In this document: positions 10,363 to 21,421 of the stretch, piece after piece
Layout of the letters: each line of letters opens with the position of its first letter
Position numbering within the stretch: the stretch's first letter is position 1
From: Archegozetes longisetosus
Lineage: Eukaryota; Arthropoda; Arachnida; Sarcoptiformes; Trhypochthoniidae
Assembly (NCBI GenBank): GCA_018873245.2
Contig: JAEMBT020000008.1
Span: forward strand, 8,152,238-8,216,237
Direction of reading: 5' to 3'
Length of the DNA stretch: 64,000 nt
Program-made: the position numbers and the translations under genes
The notes under the pieces: generated by a model
What the model was told of the DNA's origin: nothing
Seen by the model: the letters and a program-made list of their open reading frames with translations, nothing else
Databases searched by the model: none

Positions 10363-11690
10363 CGAATTATCAGAAAAATAATGCCATTATAGGATCTTCA
10401 ATTGTTGTGGTATCTGTTTTCTGGTCTGAAATTAGTTCTTTCACCTAAAAAATATTCTTATTCATTCTTTCAGAATACATTTTTCGAATCAAAATAAGAT
10501 TTGAAAAACATCTGTGGCAACATTGATATTTTATATTCATTTGAATATTTATTTCATATTTTATGGCTCAAAATTTTATAACTCATGAAAATTTATTGAT
10601 AAAGGCGTCTATTTTCGACTAAACTGAATAGAAAATAGTAATAATTTTTTTCTTAGTTCACTTTCAAAATTGCAAACAATATTTTATGAAGTAGGATCGA
10701 TAGTTCTAACTTTTTATAAGACTTTTAACTGTCAGACTTATTTTAGGATATTGCATGCAATTTTGAGAGTAAATATACAACAAGAACACTTGTTTTATTA
10801 CTTTGTTTTTTATCACTCAAACGAAAAAATGACACATTCAACATTTGGGACTATAAAATAAATTTTTCATTTTATTATGTCATATTCTTATTTTATTTCT
10901 AGTTTAGTGTTGAGAAACTTTGGATTAAAGCCATTGAGTGACACGATTGATCAATAATCAGACAAACAGTCAATTTTGTAAAATAATATAATGGTCTGAC
11001 TTAATAGTAACTTATTTTTCGGTCATATGATCAATTAAATTTTCATGTTCTCGTTATTATAAGCCATAAAATTTATGACTCAAGAGAGAAAGTAGAATAG
11101 AGATTTTTAAAATCCTCTAGAATTCATTAATATTTCTAAAACTTATCAGTTTATTCAAGTCATAAGTTTTATAGCTTTTAGTAAAGCGAATACAAAAATT
11201 GATCGATTTCGTAAAAGAAGAAATAAGTTTTCATGTGAGATCATAAGATTATTTTACAAAATTTCGAGGTCTTTCGAGCAATCTTAAGGTTGCATAAATT
11301 TTTATACATTCTGTTTACTCCATTATAATGCCTTATAGAGATTAATCTGAAGTTCAACATATTGGGTAGAAAAGATCGAATTTTCGAGTTCACCTTAGAA
11401 CTTCAGATGATTTCGATCGACTCGCATTATCGAGACGAGTTCAACAATGTAGGAATTACTTTTGTCCGATATCGAGAACATACCTATCCACATTTGCTGA
11501 AGCTCAGCCAAAAGAGCTGTTTCGCAAAATCGTCAAAAGTCTCAAAATTAAGTAAAACTAAATTTAAATGATTAATTACTAGTAATTTTGCAACGGATTC
11601 AGAATATCTTTGCTGAGTAAACAAAATAATTAGAATTTTGATATTACTTTTCTGTATTCTACTGGAGTATGATTTACAAATTACGAAATC
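10363..11690. other. AT-rich spacer, no supported gene
   Basis: A short frame at 11362-11571 shows no recognisable domain, and its composition matches the surrounding AT-rich DNA. On the minus strand at about 10440-10385, a segment after tttttttag reads KELISDQKTDTTTIEDPIM. It could be an upstream exon of the channel locus but cannot be joined in frame. Confidence 0.35.
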
Positions 11691-13961
11691 AAGAGGGCCG
11701 TTTTCGGCGCAAAAATTATAAGAATCGGGGGTTGAACCTAATCGAAAGTACTTGTCAAGACAGATCGGTCGATGAAACTTTTATCAAGTTATGTCCACTT
11801 TTGTATTTTTAATTCATAATCTGTCTATAGTTGGGCGGAGCTTCCAAAAATCAAGTATGTAGTTAAATCGATAGTACACGCCGAGACAAATTGATTGATA
11901 TAAAAATCATTGAGCCATGCCCACTGGTTCAAGAGATACGCCGCTTTTTCTATTTCTTCTTATTAATTCATTATCGATTCAGCAGGACTTGATAAGAAAC
12001 TTTTCACGATTAAAACTAATAGTACTCAACTAGACAAATCGATTGATGAAAAAAAGATTACTGAGTTACTCCCTCTAGTTCATGAGATACGACCACTTAA
12101 CGTTTCTGATGATATAAATTGAGATCTTAATGAGTGGAGTCAAGTAAGAATATGAGGACCAAATCAATAGAACTTGACAAGATTAATTTACCAATGTAAA
12201 ACTCATTAAGCCATGCCTACTGGCTCATGGAACACCATTTTATATCTTTTGGTGATAACATAATGTCTTCAAATCTGTATATTATTAATAAATGTTATAA
12301 ATTTTCGGATTCTATCACAGCTAAATTTGTAGAATAAACACGATAAATTAAGATCTTGATTTCAAAACTATATAAATTCGTTATGATGATTTACATACCT
12401 CTATAAAACCTCAATTTAGAAAGGGAGCTCGCCTAGAGAATTTGGACGAATCAACTTTTGCAATTCGTTTTAAGTTTATGCTAACAATAGAGACTTGAAA
12501 CCGATTGGTGGAAATACCAGTTAAAATCGATTGAAACTTCAAGATCAATGTATTTTAAACACTAGAATCGGCAAATTAGCCGCCACTGGGACTATGATCA
12601 TAGTTAAATTAACGATTAATTTGTTAATTAAATATGAGGCAATGCAAACTTCTTTAAAAGTCTAGAGCAAAATGGTCATGCGCTTTATTAAAATAAAGTT
12701 CTGTACGGATTCGCAAACTTTTATCACGAAGTTTATGAACTTATTAAGCTTAAATTAGATAAACAAACAATGAGTTCTTCAACGTTGCAACTTTGTAATA
12801 AAAGTTTGCGAATCCATACAGAACTCTATTTTAGTAAAGCGCATGATCACTTTGCTCTAAACTTTTAAAGTTTGCATTGCCTCATAGTTAATTAACAAAT
12901 TTATCGTTAATTTAATTATGATCATAGTCCCAGTGGCGACTAATTTGCCGATTCTAGTGTTTAAAATACATTGATCTTGAAGTTTTAACCAATTTTAACT
13001 GCTATTTCCACCAATCGGTTTCAATTCTCCATTGTAAAAGATAAAAATTGTTTTAGATCAAACTTTGAAAGTTTTAACCCTAGAACTGTATAACGCCGCC
13101 AAAATGACCCAAAAGTTTATAAAAATTATTATATTTAATTTTTGTGATTATTAACATTCAAAATATTTATAGTATTTTCAGATGAACATTTAAGGGTCAA
13201 ATTAAAATATAAATAAACTATTTATAATATTTATATTTAAATATAAATAAGTTTAAAGTTAATAATATGTAAGTTTAGGCATTAAAGTTAGGTATGAAAC
13301 AAGTTTTGATTTAAAGTTTTAAACAAATTACGTCGAGATGACTATACGAATAACTTAATAACCACTATAACTGCTATACACCCTATCCTTTACTTTAACA
13401 CACTTTTCAAGATCAATAGTTGGGTCAAAATGACCCAAAAATACTGAAATCCTAAATCTAAAACGTTCTACTGTTTAAGGGTTAAAAATGGTATCTCATT
13501 CATGAATAGATTTTTATCAAACCCAGCCCAATCAATAATGAATTAATAAGGAGAAATAGGAAAAGCGGCGTATCTCTTGAATCAGTGGGTGTGACTCAAT
13601 AATTTTTACATTAATCAATTTGTAGAAATTTGTACGTCAATCTTTACTTATTAAGAAAGATTTCAGTTTATATCATCACGAATATGGTCTTTTCTCATGA
13701 ACTAGTGAGTGTGGCTCAATAGTATTTTCACCAATCGATTTGTCTAGTTGGGTACTATCAATTTTACTCTTTACTTGATTTTTGGACAGCTCCGCCCATC
13801 TATAAACGGATTATGAATTAAAAATACAAGAATGGACATAACTTCTGAACGGATGGGCATGACTTGATAAAAGTTTCATCAATAGATTTGCTTTGACAAG
13901 TACTTTTGATTAGGCTCCACCTCCGACTTTTATAATGTTTGTGCTCAAAACGGTCCTTTTA
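11691..13961. mobile_element. Foldback-like element, 2.27-kb imperfect palindrome
   Basis: The outer arms begin gagggccgttttc at the left and end with its near-complement (gaaaacggtcc-like) at the right. They contain several diverged copies of a ~140-bp unit with the phrase ATTGAGCCATGCCCACTGG and GAGATACG (about 11940, 12090 and 12230 on the left; 13575 and 13700 in complement on the right). An inner, better conserved inverted pair runs from about 12495-12733 to 12796-13030, around a short loop near 12765. Long inverted arms built from direct repeats characterise Foldback elements. No transposase is present. The right arm is split by a piggyBac-like MITE. Confidence 0.65.
13078..13481. mobile_element. 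piggyBac-like MITE (404 bp) at TTAA
   Basis: The element is bounded by TTAA on both sides (13074-13077 and 13482-13485). Its inverted ends are CCCTAGAACTGTATAACG at the left and the near-complement cgttctactgtttaaggg at the right. Each subterminal region carries a tgacccaaaa motif (right: gggtcaaaatgacccaaaaa). TTAA target and CCCT...AGGG termini are the signature of piggyBac-group transposons. It has no coding capacity and interrupts the right arm of the Foldback-like element, so it inserted later. Confidence 0.75.
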
Positions 13962-14401
13962 ACCGGATCGAGAACTAGAGCTTGTATTACTATAACTCGG
14001 TCATAAGTCAATAGAGATTCTAATGAAACTTATGGAAGATTACTATTTTCAATATACACGTGTAATTTAATCATGCAAATTTCAATATTGCACTACTGTA
14101 AGATTTTTAAACATTCTTTCAATTATAGAAAGTTCTTATGTTGCTCAATCATAGTTAAGCAGAATCTCATTCTTTTTCTATTACGTCACACCTGGTCTGC
14201 ATTTCTTTTAAATTTTTCTACACTTTTAAATTGTTTTAGATTAATTTTGACCATAATTTTAATTATTATATTAACTTTAGCTTCTGGATTACAACCGTCT
14301 TATACATAGAAACTTTTTTTATAACTAATAGTTAAAGGCATGAAAATGCGTTATAATACATGTAAATGATATTTCAGCGTTAATCTAAATATAGTTTTAG
14401 G

Positions 14402-14808
14402 TATAGTCTTCGCCGATCAGTTGGATGATACACCCAAAATGATACTTTCTTACAAACATTTTTTGTATTACTAATTCGCATTACTAACAGAAATGTGTTT
14501 TATATGCATTTATTTTTCCAATGAAAAGCAAAACATGCAAATAAGTTAATATAATAAAAAATAACTAATTTACTCTTAATTCCATAAATAATAAATTTAG
14601 CAGTTTAATTATTGTTTATTATTTACACAAAACTAAGTTTGTTTATATCTGAAACTGGTCAGGAATTTCTACAAAAATGTTTATGCGCCAATCTCGAATA
14701 CGCATATATAACATATTTCTATTAATAATACTAGGTTAGTGATGTAAAAGTGTTTATAAGAGTATCATTTTAGGTGCATCATCCAAACTGGTTGGTGAAG
14801 AATATACT
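14402..14808. repeat. Inverted-repeat MITE (~407 bp)
   Basis: The left end, tatagtcttcgccgatcagt through ggatgatacacccaaaatgatact, is repeated in complement at 14766-14808 (agtatcattttaggtgcatcatcc...gaagaatata). Arms are about 45 bp. TA at both ends would fit a Tc1/mariner-type target site. Nothing coding is apparent. Confidence 0.65.
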
Positions 14809-16179
14809 TGTGAGGAGATTGGAAACACTCAATGCATCAGACAATTAAATAAATATTTACATTCATTTCGGATTAGAAATATTCTGAAAGTTTATTGCAA
14901 AATTGAATGTCACAATTTCAAGCGTGCGTAAGCGTTATAATCACTAGTAATCCGAAGCTTATTTTATTAAAGACGTAAGTAGGACAATTTTTCTTATAAT
15001 TTTTCTGTGTAACTTTTCACTAGACAAGAGTATAAAACCTTAGAAAGTCTAACCAGTAACAAAGAATAAATCTGAATGAAAAAGAATTGATAATTTATAA
15101 AAACTAATGATTGTTAAAGAGCTAAAAACTGATGTTAAAACTTTTCTCAGAATTTTATTCCTTATAAGTTTTAAGATATCAATTTCTGAAAATCTAAAAA
15201 TGCTTAAATCTTGAAGCTAAGAATTGAGTCAACAAACCACATAAGAAACATGAGCGAAAATCCTCTGAGGTTTCACTCTTTGATAATATTTGACGGCCCA
15301 TTCCAATGAATTCCCATACCATTATCTAGCACTAGAATCGACCCTTTTAAGCAACTTCCGTAACATTTAGACCACCTGTACTCTATCCACTGCTCCCAGT
15401 TCCTTTCACTACCCTCCTAGCCCTACTCTTTGGGTCAGTATCATAATTATTAATATATATTAGATTATATTTTATCCTACAATTGTGCTTAATTTGTAGG
15501 AGCTAAATCATTTCACAATACATAAGTCTTAATCATGGAAATTAGTTAAAAGTTTAGTTTTTTGTCAAAGATCACACCCATACTCTCAGGAAAAAATTTT
15601 TGATCAGCATTGATCTGCTATAAAACTTCAAACAAATCGGGCTATCGCGCGAGGGGTAAACCAAGTTTTGAAAAATGGAGAATTTCAAGTTTTTAAAGAG
15701 AGACCTGAATTTTCAAAAGTTAATACTTCAAAAACTATAAGAAAAAAATATTTCTGAGAAGAGTTAACATCAGGATTTAGGAACTCTTCGATAATATGAT
15801 TTCAGAAATTACGAACCTTATCTTATTAGACTTTCTTATTCAACTTGTTCCTCTTGTTTCTCTTTTATCTATTCAGTAAAATTTGAGCCCTTTCGTTATC
15901 AGAATGTTTCAAAAACGTACCGAAGACGGTAAATGCTTCATGTTTTAGAGAAAGTTTACCACATTTATTGAATTCTCTGTGCAAATGAAAAATTTTAAAA
16001 GTAGTAATTATCAGCAAAAATTTAGAAGATTAGGTTCCAAATCAACATCATCGACATTAACTTCAAGGTTAGATAAACTGATGTTTAAATCAATGATTAA
16101 AACTTTTCTAAACTTCAAAATATATATTCTCATTCAAGTTAAAATTTGTAACGACTTTTAATTACTGAAGTTTAAAGGG
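14809..16179. other. AT-rich spacer and duplicated 5' flank of copy 4
   Basis: No convincing gene. A 130-base open stretch at 14809-14938 (CEEIGNTQCIRQL...) runs out of the MITE end and is not supported. The last ~180 bases (from about 16025) share the atcaacatcat...cattaacttcaaggttag block with the flanks of copies 2 and 3. Confidence 0.4.
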
Positions 16180-16806
16180 ATGGACAGCAGTACAAGATTC
16201 ACAGAAAACTCTAACCAATGTCATCAGATTTATGACATAATAATTGGTAACGAACTTTTTATACAGTATTTTCTACGATCGATAAAATAAATTATAAATC
16301 TCTAATGGAAATATAAAATGAAGTTTCATTTGATTCGTTTTTTAAAAGCTTCAGTCGTTATCCTACTGATTAATTTACTGATCATATTGGTGTGTTTACA
16401 AGTGCTTGAGCCATTGGATATCTTGGTCTACAAAATAAAACTCATCATTCTAATCGTAGTGCTGGTAGTGATAATCAAACTAATAAAATACTGTCACAAG
16501 ATTTCAGACACTTCTCCCACACTTGACAATACAATAAATATGGACACGATCAGTACTCATCCACCAATTCTTGTCGATCACAATCATATCCACCATGTTG
16601 TTGAAGTTAATATTTCTACAACTCTATCAAATTATAGTCCTGTTCAGACTGATTCTATGCCCAGAATTGATGAGAACGATACCTATAATGATTATGTTGG
16701 AAGCCATCCTCCGAGTTATGAAGATGTTATGCAAACTAATCGCTTACCTAGCTATAGCGACGTGGTTCGAAAAAATATCATTTTAAGTAATAAATTGACT
16801 ATTTAA
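16180..16806 (+). CDS. PY-motif membrane protein, copy 4
   Basis: Proposed exons are 16180-16246 and 16349-16806 (174 residues). Exon 1 (MDSSTRFTENSNQCHQ...) ends ATTG|GTAACG in phase 1; exon 2 follows the acceptor gttttttaaaag at 16348. The ATG at 16318 falls in the intron tract and is not the likely start. Two strongly hydrophobic segments flank an EPLDILVYK linker. A polar region then leads to SMPRIDENDTYNDY, PPSYEDVMQ and LPSYSD. Relative to copy 3, a small indel after LPSYSD changes frame, so the conserved tail is replaced by VVRKNIILSNKLTI and translation passes the position of copy 3's stop. The 102-base intron lacks the MITE found in copies 2 and 3. Function is inferred only from the PPxY/LPxY pair. 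Confidence 0.6.
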
Positions 16807-16989
16807 TTATAATAACTTTTATCAAACGCATAATTTGAGAGAAATACTATCAAATTGTGAAAAAAGTTAAACTTTTGATAGAATTCTTAACTATTATTTT
16901 AACGGCATTTAGAGTTTGGAATGAGTCTGACGTCGAGTAATGAATATTATGAAATATTTTGCGACGGAATTATAGCTAAGGAGAATTCT

Positions 16990-17432
16990 ATAGAATAAGT
17001 CTGGTCTCAGATCAACTTGAATATCTCTATTCCACTTATTTCGAGAATGCTCAATACGAATATGAGGGTCTCGACAACTAGAGGTGAATGGCTTACAGGT
17101 TGCCAAGTCATGAATTCAAATCTTATAGTGTTAGTCTATAGGAGGGAAAAATTTTTAATAGAGTTCTATGGAAAACTTCCTAGCTTATCATACCATCACT
17201 TAACCTAGCCTAATCTAACCAAATTTGATGTTAGAACTAGATTTAATCATTTACTATCGCAGGACTCTACTGAAAAAGTATTTTTTCCCACAGACTTCAC
17301 TATAAAGTTTCATTCAGTGACCTTATAACTTGTGAACCGTTCATTTCCAGTGGTCTAGACCATAATATTCATGCTGAGCGTTTTCAAATTAGGTAGAATA
17401 GAGATTTTCAAGTTGATCTAAGATCGGACCTA
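16990..17432. repeat. Inverted repeat (~440 bp)
   Basis: The left arm at about 17001-17092 (ctcagatcaacttgaatatc...tattcc...gagggtctcgac) is repeated in complement at 17341-17430 (ggtctagaccataatattc...aatagagattttcaagttga). The spacer shows no coding region. This is probably a MITE. Confidence 0.5.
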
Positions 17433-17604
17433 TGCTATTGCTTTGTCCAACTCAGTTCGAGAAACATTTCATACTAAACCGAATTATATAAATACTGTAA
17501 AGTTTACGATTATGTCTCACACAATTTTATATCCAAATCAGTGTTCTCAGATTTAACACCTACCCTTCCCTTGCAGTCCCTTCTCAATGCCCTTGTAAAA
17601 AATA

Positions 17605-17752
17605 TACTGTTTTCCGCCGCACATAAGTACATGTACTTTTAATGCAAATCGCCAGAAATTTTAAAAATATCATTTATGACATGTACTTATATACATGAGT
17701 CTTGAGATTCCAAATTATAAGTACATGTACTTATATACGACGAAAAACGCTA
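17605..17752. repeat. Dispersed MITE copy B
   Basis: The inverted ends are tactgttttccgccgcacat...aagtacatgtac and gtacatgtacttatatacga followed by cgaaaaacgctacta. The interior matches positions 41-155 in reverse orientation, showing a dispersed family. Confidence 0.6.
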
Positions 17753-17830
17753 CTACGACTTACTTAATATACAAACTTTCAATGAATCACTCTCTTAAAC
17801 AACTCTGAACTTAATTAAATTAAAAAATAA

Positions 17831-17900
17831 CCCAGCTAAAACTCGAACTCGCAACCTTGAGGTTAATGTATAGAAGTAGTAACCTGATACACCACCAAAT
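17831..17900 (-). repeat. tRNA-like segment, possible SINE head
   Basis: On the minus strand the sequence runs ggtggtgtatcaggttac, then about 25 nt later AAGGTTGCGAGTTCGAGTTT. The latter resembles a tRNA T-arm/B box (GGTTCGANTCC) and the former a degenerate A box. Stems are imperfect and a proper acceptor stem is not seen. It is read as a tRNA-derived SINE or tRNA pseudogene, not a functional tRNA. Confidence 0.35.
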
Positions 17901-18193
17901 TTTACAGGCATATCCAGCCTCATTCGTACCCAATCATTTTAGGTAAATTTTTTTATGTGTGAGGAAAAACCTGGGTTTTTCTTATATTGCGAAGAAAAGT
18001 GAGTCAAAGCATCACTTTTGGTAAATGAAAGTGAAAAAAACAATTATATTTTTATTATTAATAAATAAACTTTACATTTAATATAAATTAATATTAAAGT
18101 AAACTTTGAGTTGATAAAAGGAAAACTTATGCAATCAATAATTTACATGGAAATAAAAGTTTAGAATAAGACCAAGGAATTTGATTTTTCTGT

Positions 18194-19992
18194 TCAATTA
18201 CCAGATTTATCGATAGTTTCGTCAAAATTCAAAATTTGTCTCTTGGTCTGCCTAATGAACTGTTGTTGACGCAAATATATCTTAAGAGTGCCTTTAATTG
18301 CGATAAAAGTCAGACCACCCTAAGAAAGTTCAAATAAAAAATTAATTTAAGAGGAAAGTCAATTGAAAACTTTAAAAATGAAAGACAAACCAAAATGGTC
18401 TTATGCAAATCAGATTCTAATTTATCAAAAAGACATTGTCCGACAATTTTGGCGACTGTTGGCAACAGTAATGCCCCACAAAACGCGCGACAAATCGAAG
18501 TCCCACTAACATTGATCTCAATATGATTAATGACTCCGTTGTTCCTCTGAATTTGAATGACATTATCTCTTCCCAAAAGATTTCTTTCCATGCTTTCTCT
18601 GATACTGCTTTCTGATGGACTGCCAATCAGATATGAAAGCAATGGTATTCTGTGGTAATGTCTTCGCCACAACCTTAAAACCATGTTCTCCCATGTGATG
18701 AGTTTTCCGGCGCATAATAATAAAGGGATTGATGGCAAACCAAATAAAACTAAAGATTTGTTTGAGTTATCTATTAAATCACTCGCTGTTTCTGTACCTG
18801 TAATTGTTTTAATCAAATTGTTAGACTATGAGTAATTTAGGCTTTTCTACCGAACTGGTACTGATACTGTTGTAGATGATGCTCAATAATACTTTATGAC
18901 TAGTGTTGAGCTGACTTTTGAAAATCTGTTGAAATAAAATTGATTTTGTGTTAATCTCAAGCTCCCTACTTATGGCTTAAGGAATAATGAAATTTAACAG
19001 AATTCATAAGCATAAAGTAACTTAACTTGAGAACTAGAAACTTTAAAAGTTATTTCAGAAAGCTCTTATCAAAAGCTTTAAAATAATAAAGTTTAACGCA
19101 GTTTAAAACATAAAAAACTTTCACTTAAATGTAAGCGCAGTTTACAATATCAGATAGTTCGACATTAAAGCCGAGATTTTAAATAGACATTTATTTTAAT
19201 CAAAAAATATTTATATTTCTTACCCATAACTTGTATACAAGTTAGAACTCCATAACTAAAAGCACTCATATATACAGCACCGGCGATACAGACTATCATT
19301 GCATAAGTAGAAGCTATTCACCAGAAAAGAATTTAAATTAGATCTCGATTAAAGTAGTCTTTCATTGAAATTAAGGTCGTCACTTGAACAAATCGAGTTT
19401 TAGATTAATACCTTTATTAAGCAGCGACTCATACCATAGGATTATATTAACAATTCTGCCTGTAATTCAACACAATCAAAGAGCATTAAAATCTTTTCAT
19501 TAACCATAGAGTCCAGTAATTAATTGGGTTATTAAGTTAGTTACCATTTGGAGGAAAGACTAGAACATATTGAGTATTACATTGACTGCATTTCACGTTT
19601 ACACTACTATCAAGTCTTTGTTTCTCATCGATCCAAAGTTGAAGGCATTCATTATGAATCCATTTAGCGGTTCCGCTGCAACGACACGGACTTATCCACA
19701 GACTACTTGATTCTTCGCCGACTTCTTCGTAGGCCAAACATAACCAACACTGGCGTCTGAAATACGGTCAAAATTGTAACTTTTTAATAGCGTTCAATCA
19801 TTTATATATTAATCTATAAATACTTAATAATGTATAGAAAATAAAAGTATTTTACACTATTAATTAAAATATAGTTAGATTACAAGTTACGAATTGTTTA
19901 CTAATAGAAACTAACCTTTCAGTAGTTTCATTTGCAACTGAACTACTATTGGCCGGCTTAATATTCAAATTGTTTTCATTATTTGTTTCCAT
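18194..19992 (-). CDS. MARCH5-type membrane RING-CH E3 ubiquitin ligase
   Basis: Six exons join in frame: 19992-19916, 19756-19545, 19459-19412, 19313-19224, 18797-18391 and 18319-18194, giving 319 residues. MARCH5 is a ubiquitin ligase of the mitochondrial outer membrane that regulates fission and mitofusin factors. A short acidic/Asn-rich N-terminus precedes the C4HC3 RING-CH domain (about residues 29-80: CWLC, CRCSG, WIHNECLQLW, CSQC). Four hydrophobic segments follow, with family landmarks LFGLPSIPLLL, ENMVLRLWRR, CGALLLPTVAKIVG, GGLTFIAIKG and a basic YLRQQQFIRQ tail. Each intron has GT-AG ends and consistent phase; the last is only 71 bases. The protein is longer than the ~278-residue human form, mainly from a ~40-residue loop between TM2 and TM3 (SPSESSIRESMERN...). 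It is transcribed away from the ATP synthase gene. Confidence 0.93.
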
Positions 19993-20304
19993 ATTTTTGT
20001 TCAATTTCAACAACGATTAAGCGTAAAAAACTAAAACAAAATTAAGCTAAAAGCAATGACAAAACTTAACACACATTTAAAAAAGTACGTATTGAGTGAC
20101 ACTCATTCTACCATAACCAAATATAAGGTATATAGCATAACCATAGATACAAATGATCCCATAAAGTAAGTGCTGTCCAGGTGGACACTTTCGTAATTAA
20201 AACTAAAGGAACCAATAGTTTTCACAACAAAATACATAGTTTTAAATGTGGCTTAATATTAATTGATCATTTTAATTTCTATTCAACTGTTATGGAATTT
20301 TACA

Positions 20305-20445
20305 TGGAAACAGTATAACTTTGCAATTTTTAAAGCTCCCTCTTAGACACTATAACCAGTAGTGTTCACAACTGATTTGTATCAATCTCTTGAATATAGT
20401 GTTGAATAAGGAGCTTTAAAATTTGCAAATTTATACTGATGTCTC
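20305..20445. repeat. MITE between the MARCH5 and ATP synthase genes
   Basis: The arms acagtataactttgcaattt...aaagctcc and ggagctttaaaatttgcaaa...tatactgat are inverted repeats. They continue to cactata / tatagtg, with a ~40-base loop. Non-coding. Confidence 0.6.
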
Positions 20446-21421
20446 TATATGTCCAAAACTAAATTTCATTATTTATAAGATAATGCAAATTATATTAACG
20501 AATTAATTCGTAAGTTAAATTCAAGTAAGAAGATAAGCTTTTGCAAATGGATTAATTTCTATGAAAAAGACTATTATTCCAAAAATAAATTATCTGGAAC
20601 TGAGTTATAGAAAACCTAAACCATTTGGAAAATCGTTATACAAGTTACACATAAAGTATGATTATTAGTAAGAGATCGAGTAAATCTATATAAAAACTAC
20701 TAGTTTATGGAATTTTCATTATTTACTGGAAATAAATGGTATCCCAGATCGCAATTAGAAATTGCGTCATTCTGACATCTGGTCAACTGTACATTTTACA
20801 TTACGAATTATAAATCATTTTATTCATGATTAAGATTTAAATATCAATCATTAAGAAGCTCATTTGACATTTGCGTGATTTTTTCTAAGAACTTTTATTC
20901 TACTAATGCAAGGGTAATAAGTAGAAAACTTTCAAAAAAGCAATGCAAAGTTTGAATTGCATCTACTAAAACAAAACTTACTCCACGAGACCATTTCAAC
21001 CTATGGCAATGTTACATATCTTATGTCTAACTTAATTAACTTTTTAAAGATAGCAACTGAGTTGCTTTGTTATTTGAAGGTTAGGTTAGGAGGAGGATGG
21101 ACAGCACAATTGACTCTGACGCTCAAATGGACTGATAAAAAACACCGTATCTGCTTTTAAGTTTGGTATTTGCCTGCGTGTGTCGCACCTGTGTAGGGCT
21201 TAGATTGATCCTTAGCCATTGCATCAGAGATAGAGTGAACAAATAAAGATAATTTTATCTTGTACTAACAGACGGCGAGAGTTGCCATATGCTTTCTCAC
21301 AATTTCCGACATCTTTTTTGTTCGGTCGGAAAAATTGTCGATATCTTCTCGATAGTTGATATTCACTGCCATTGAAAAAATAAAAATAATTATATTTTTT
21401 AGTTAATAATTATTAATAAAA
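20446..21421. other. Intergenic region upstream of the ATP synthase gamma gene
   Basis: No gene is supported. The segment presumably holds the promoter and 5' untranslated region of the gamma-subunit gene; 21165-21260 is locally less AT-rich. At 21097-21135 a 12-codon frame (MDSTIDSDAQMD) preceded by aaggttagg resembles first exons of the PY-motif family, but it is too short to call. Confidence 0.35.

Noticed and set aside
11362-11571. 69-codon open frame MGRKDRIFEFTLEL...
   Set aside because: No recognisable motif, no conserved neighbour and ordinary composition; compatible with chance.
14771-14938. Cysteine-containing frame (GEEYTCEEIGNTQCIRQL...) after an acceptor-like ttttag, with a hydrophobic frame upstream at 14073-14309, suggesting a small secreted protein
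   Set aside because: Its first part is the inverted terminal repeat of the MITE at 14402-14808, and no start codon or matching donor could be placed.
21097-21135. A 12-codon frame, MDSTIDSDAQMD, resembling first exons of the PY-motif family
   Set aside because: The likeness is limited to MDS and an upstream aaggttagg word, and no second exon follows. It may be a relic but is too short to annotate as a gene.
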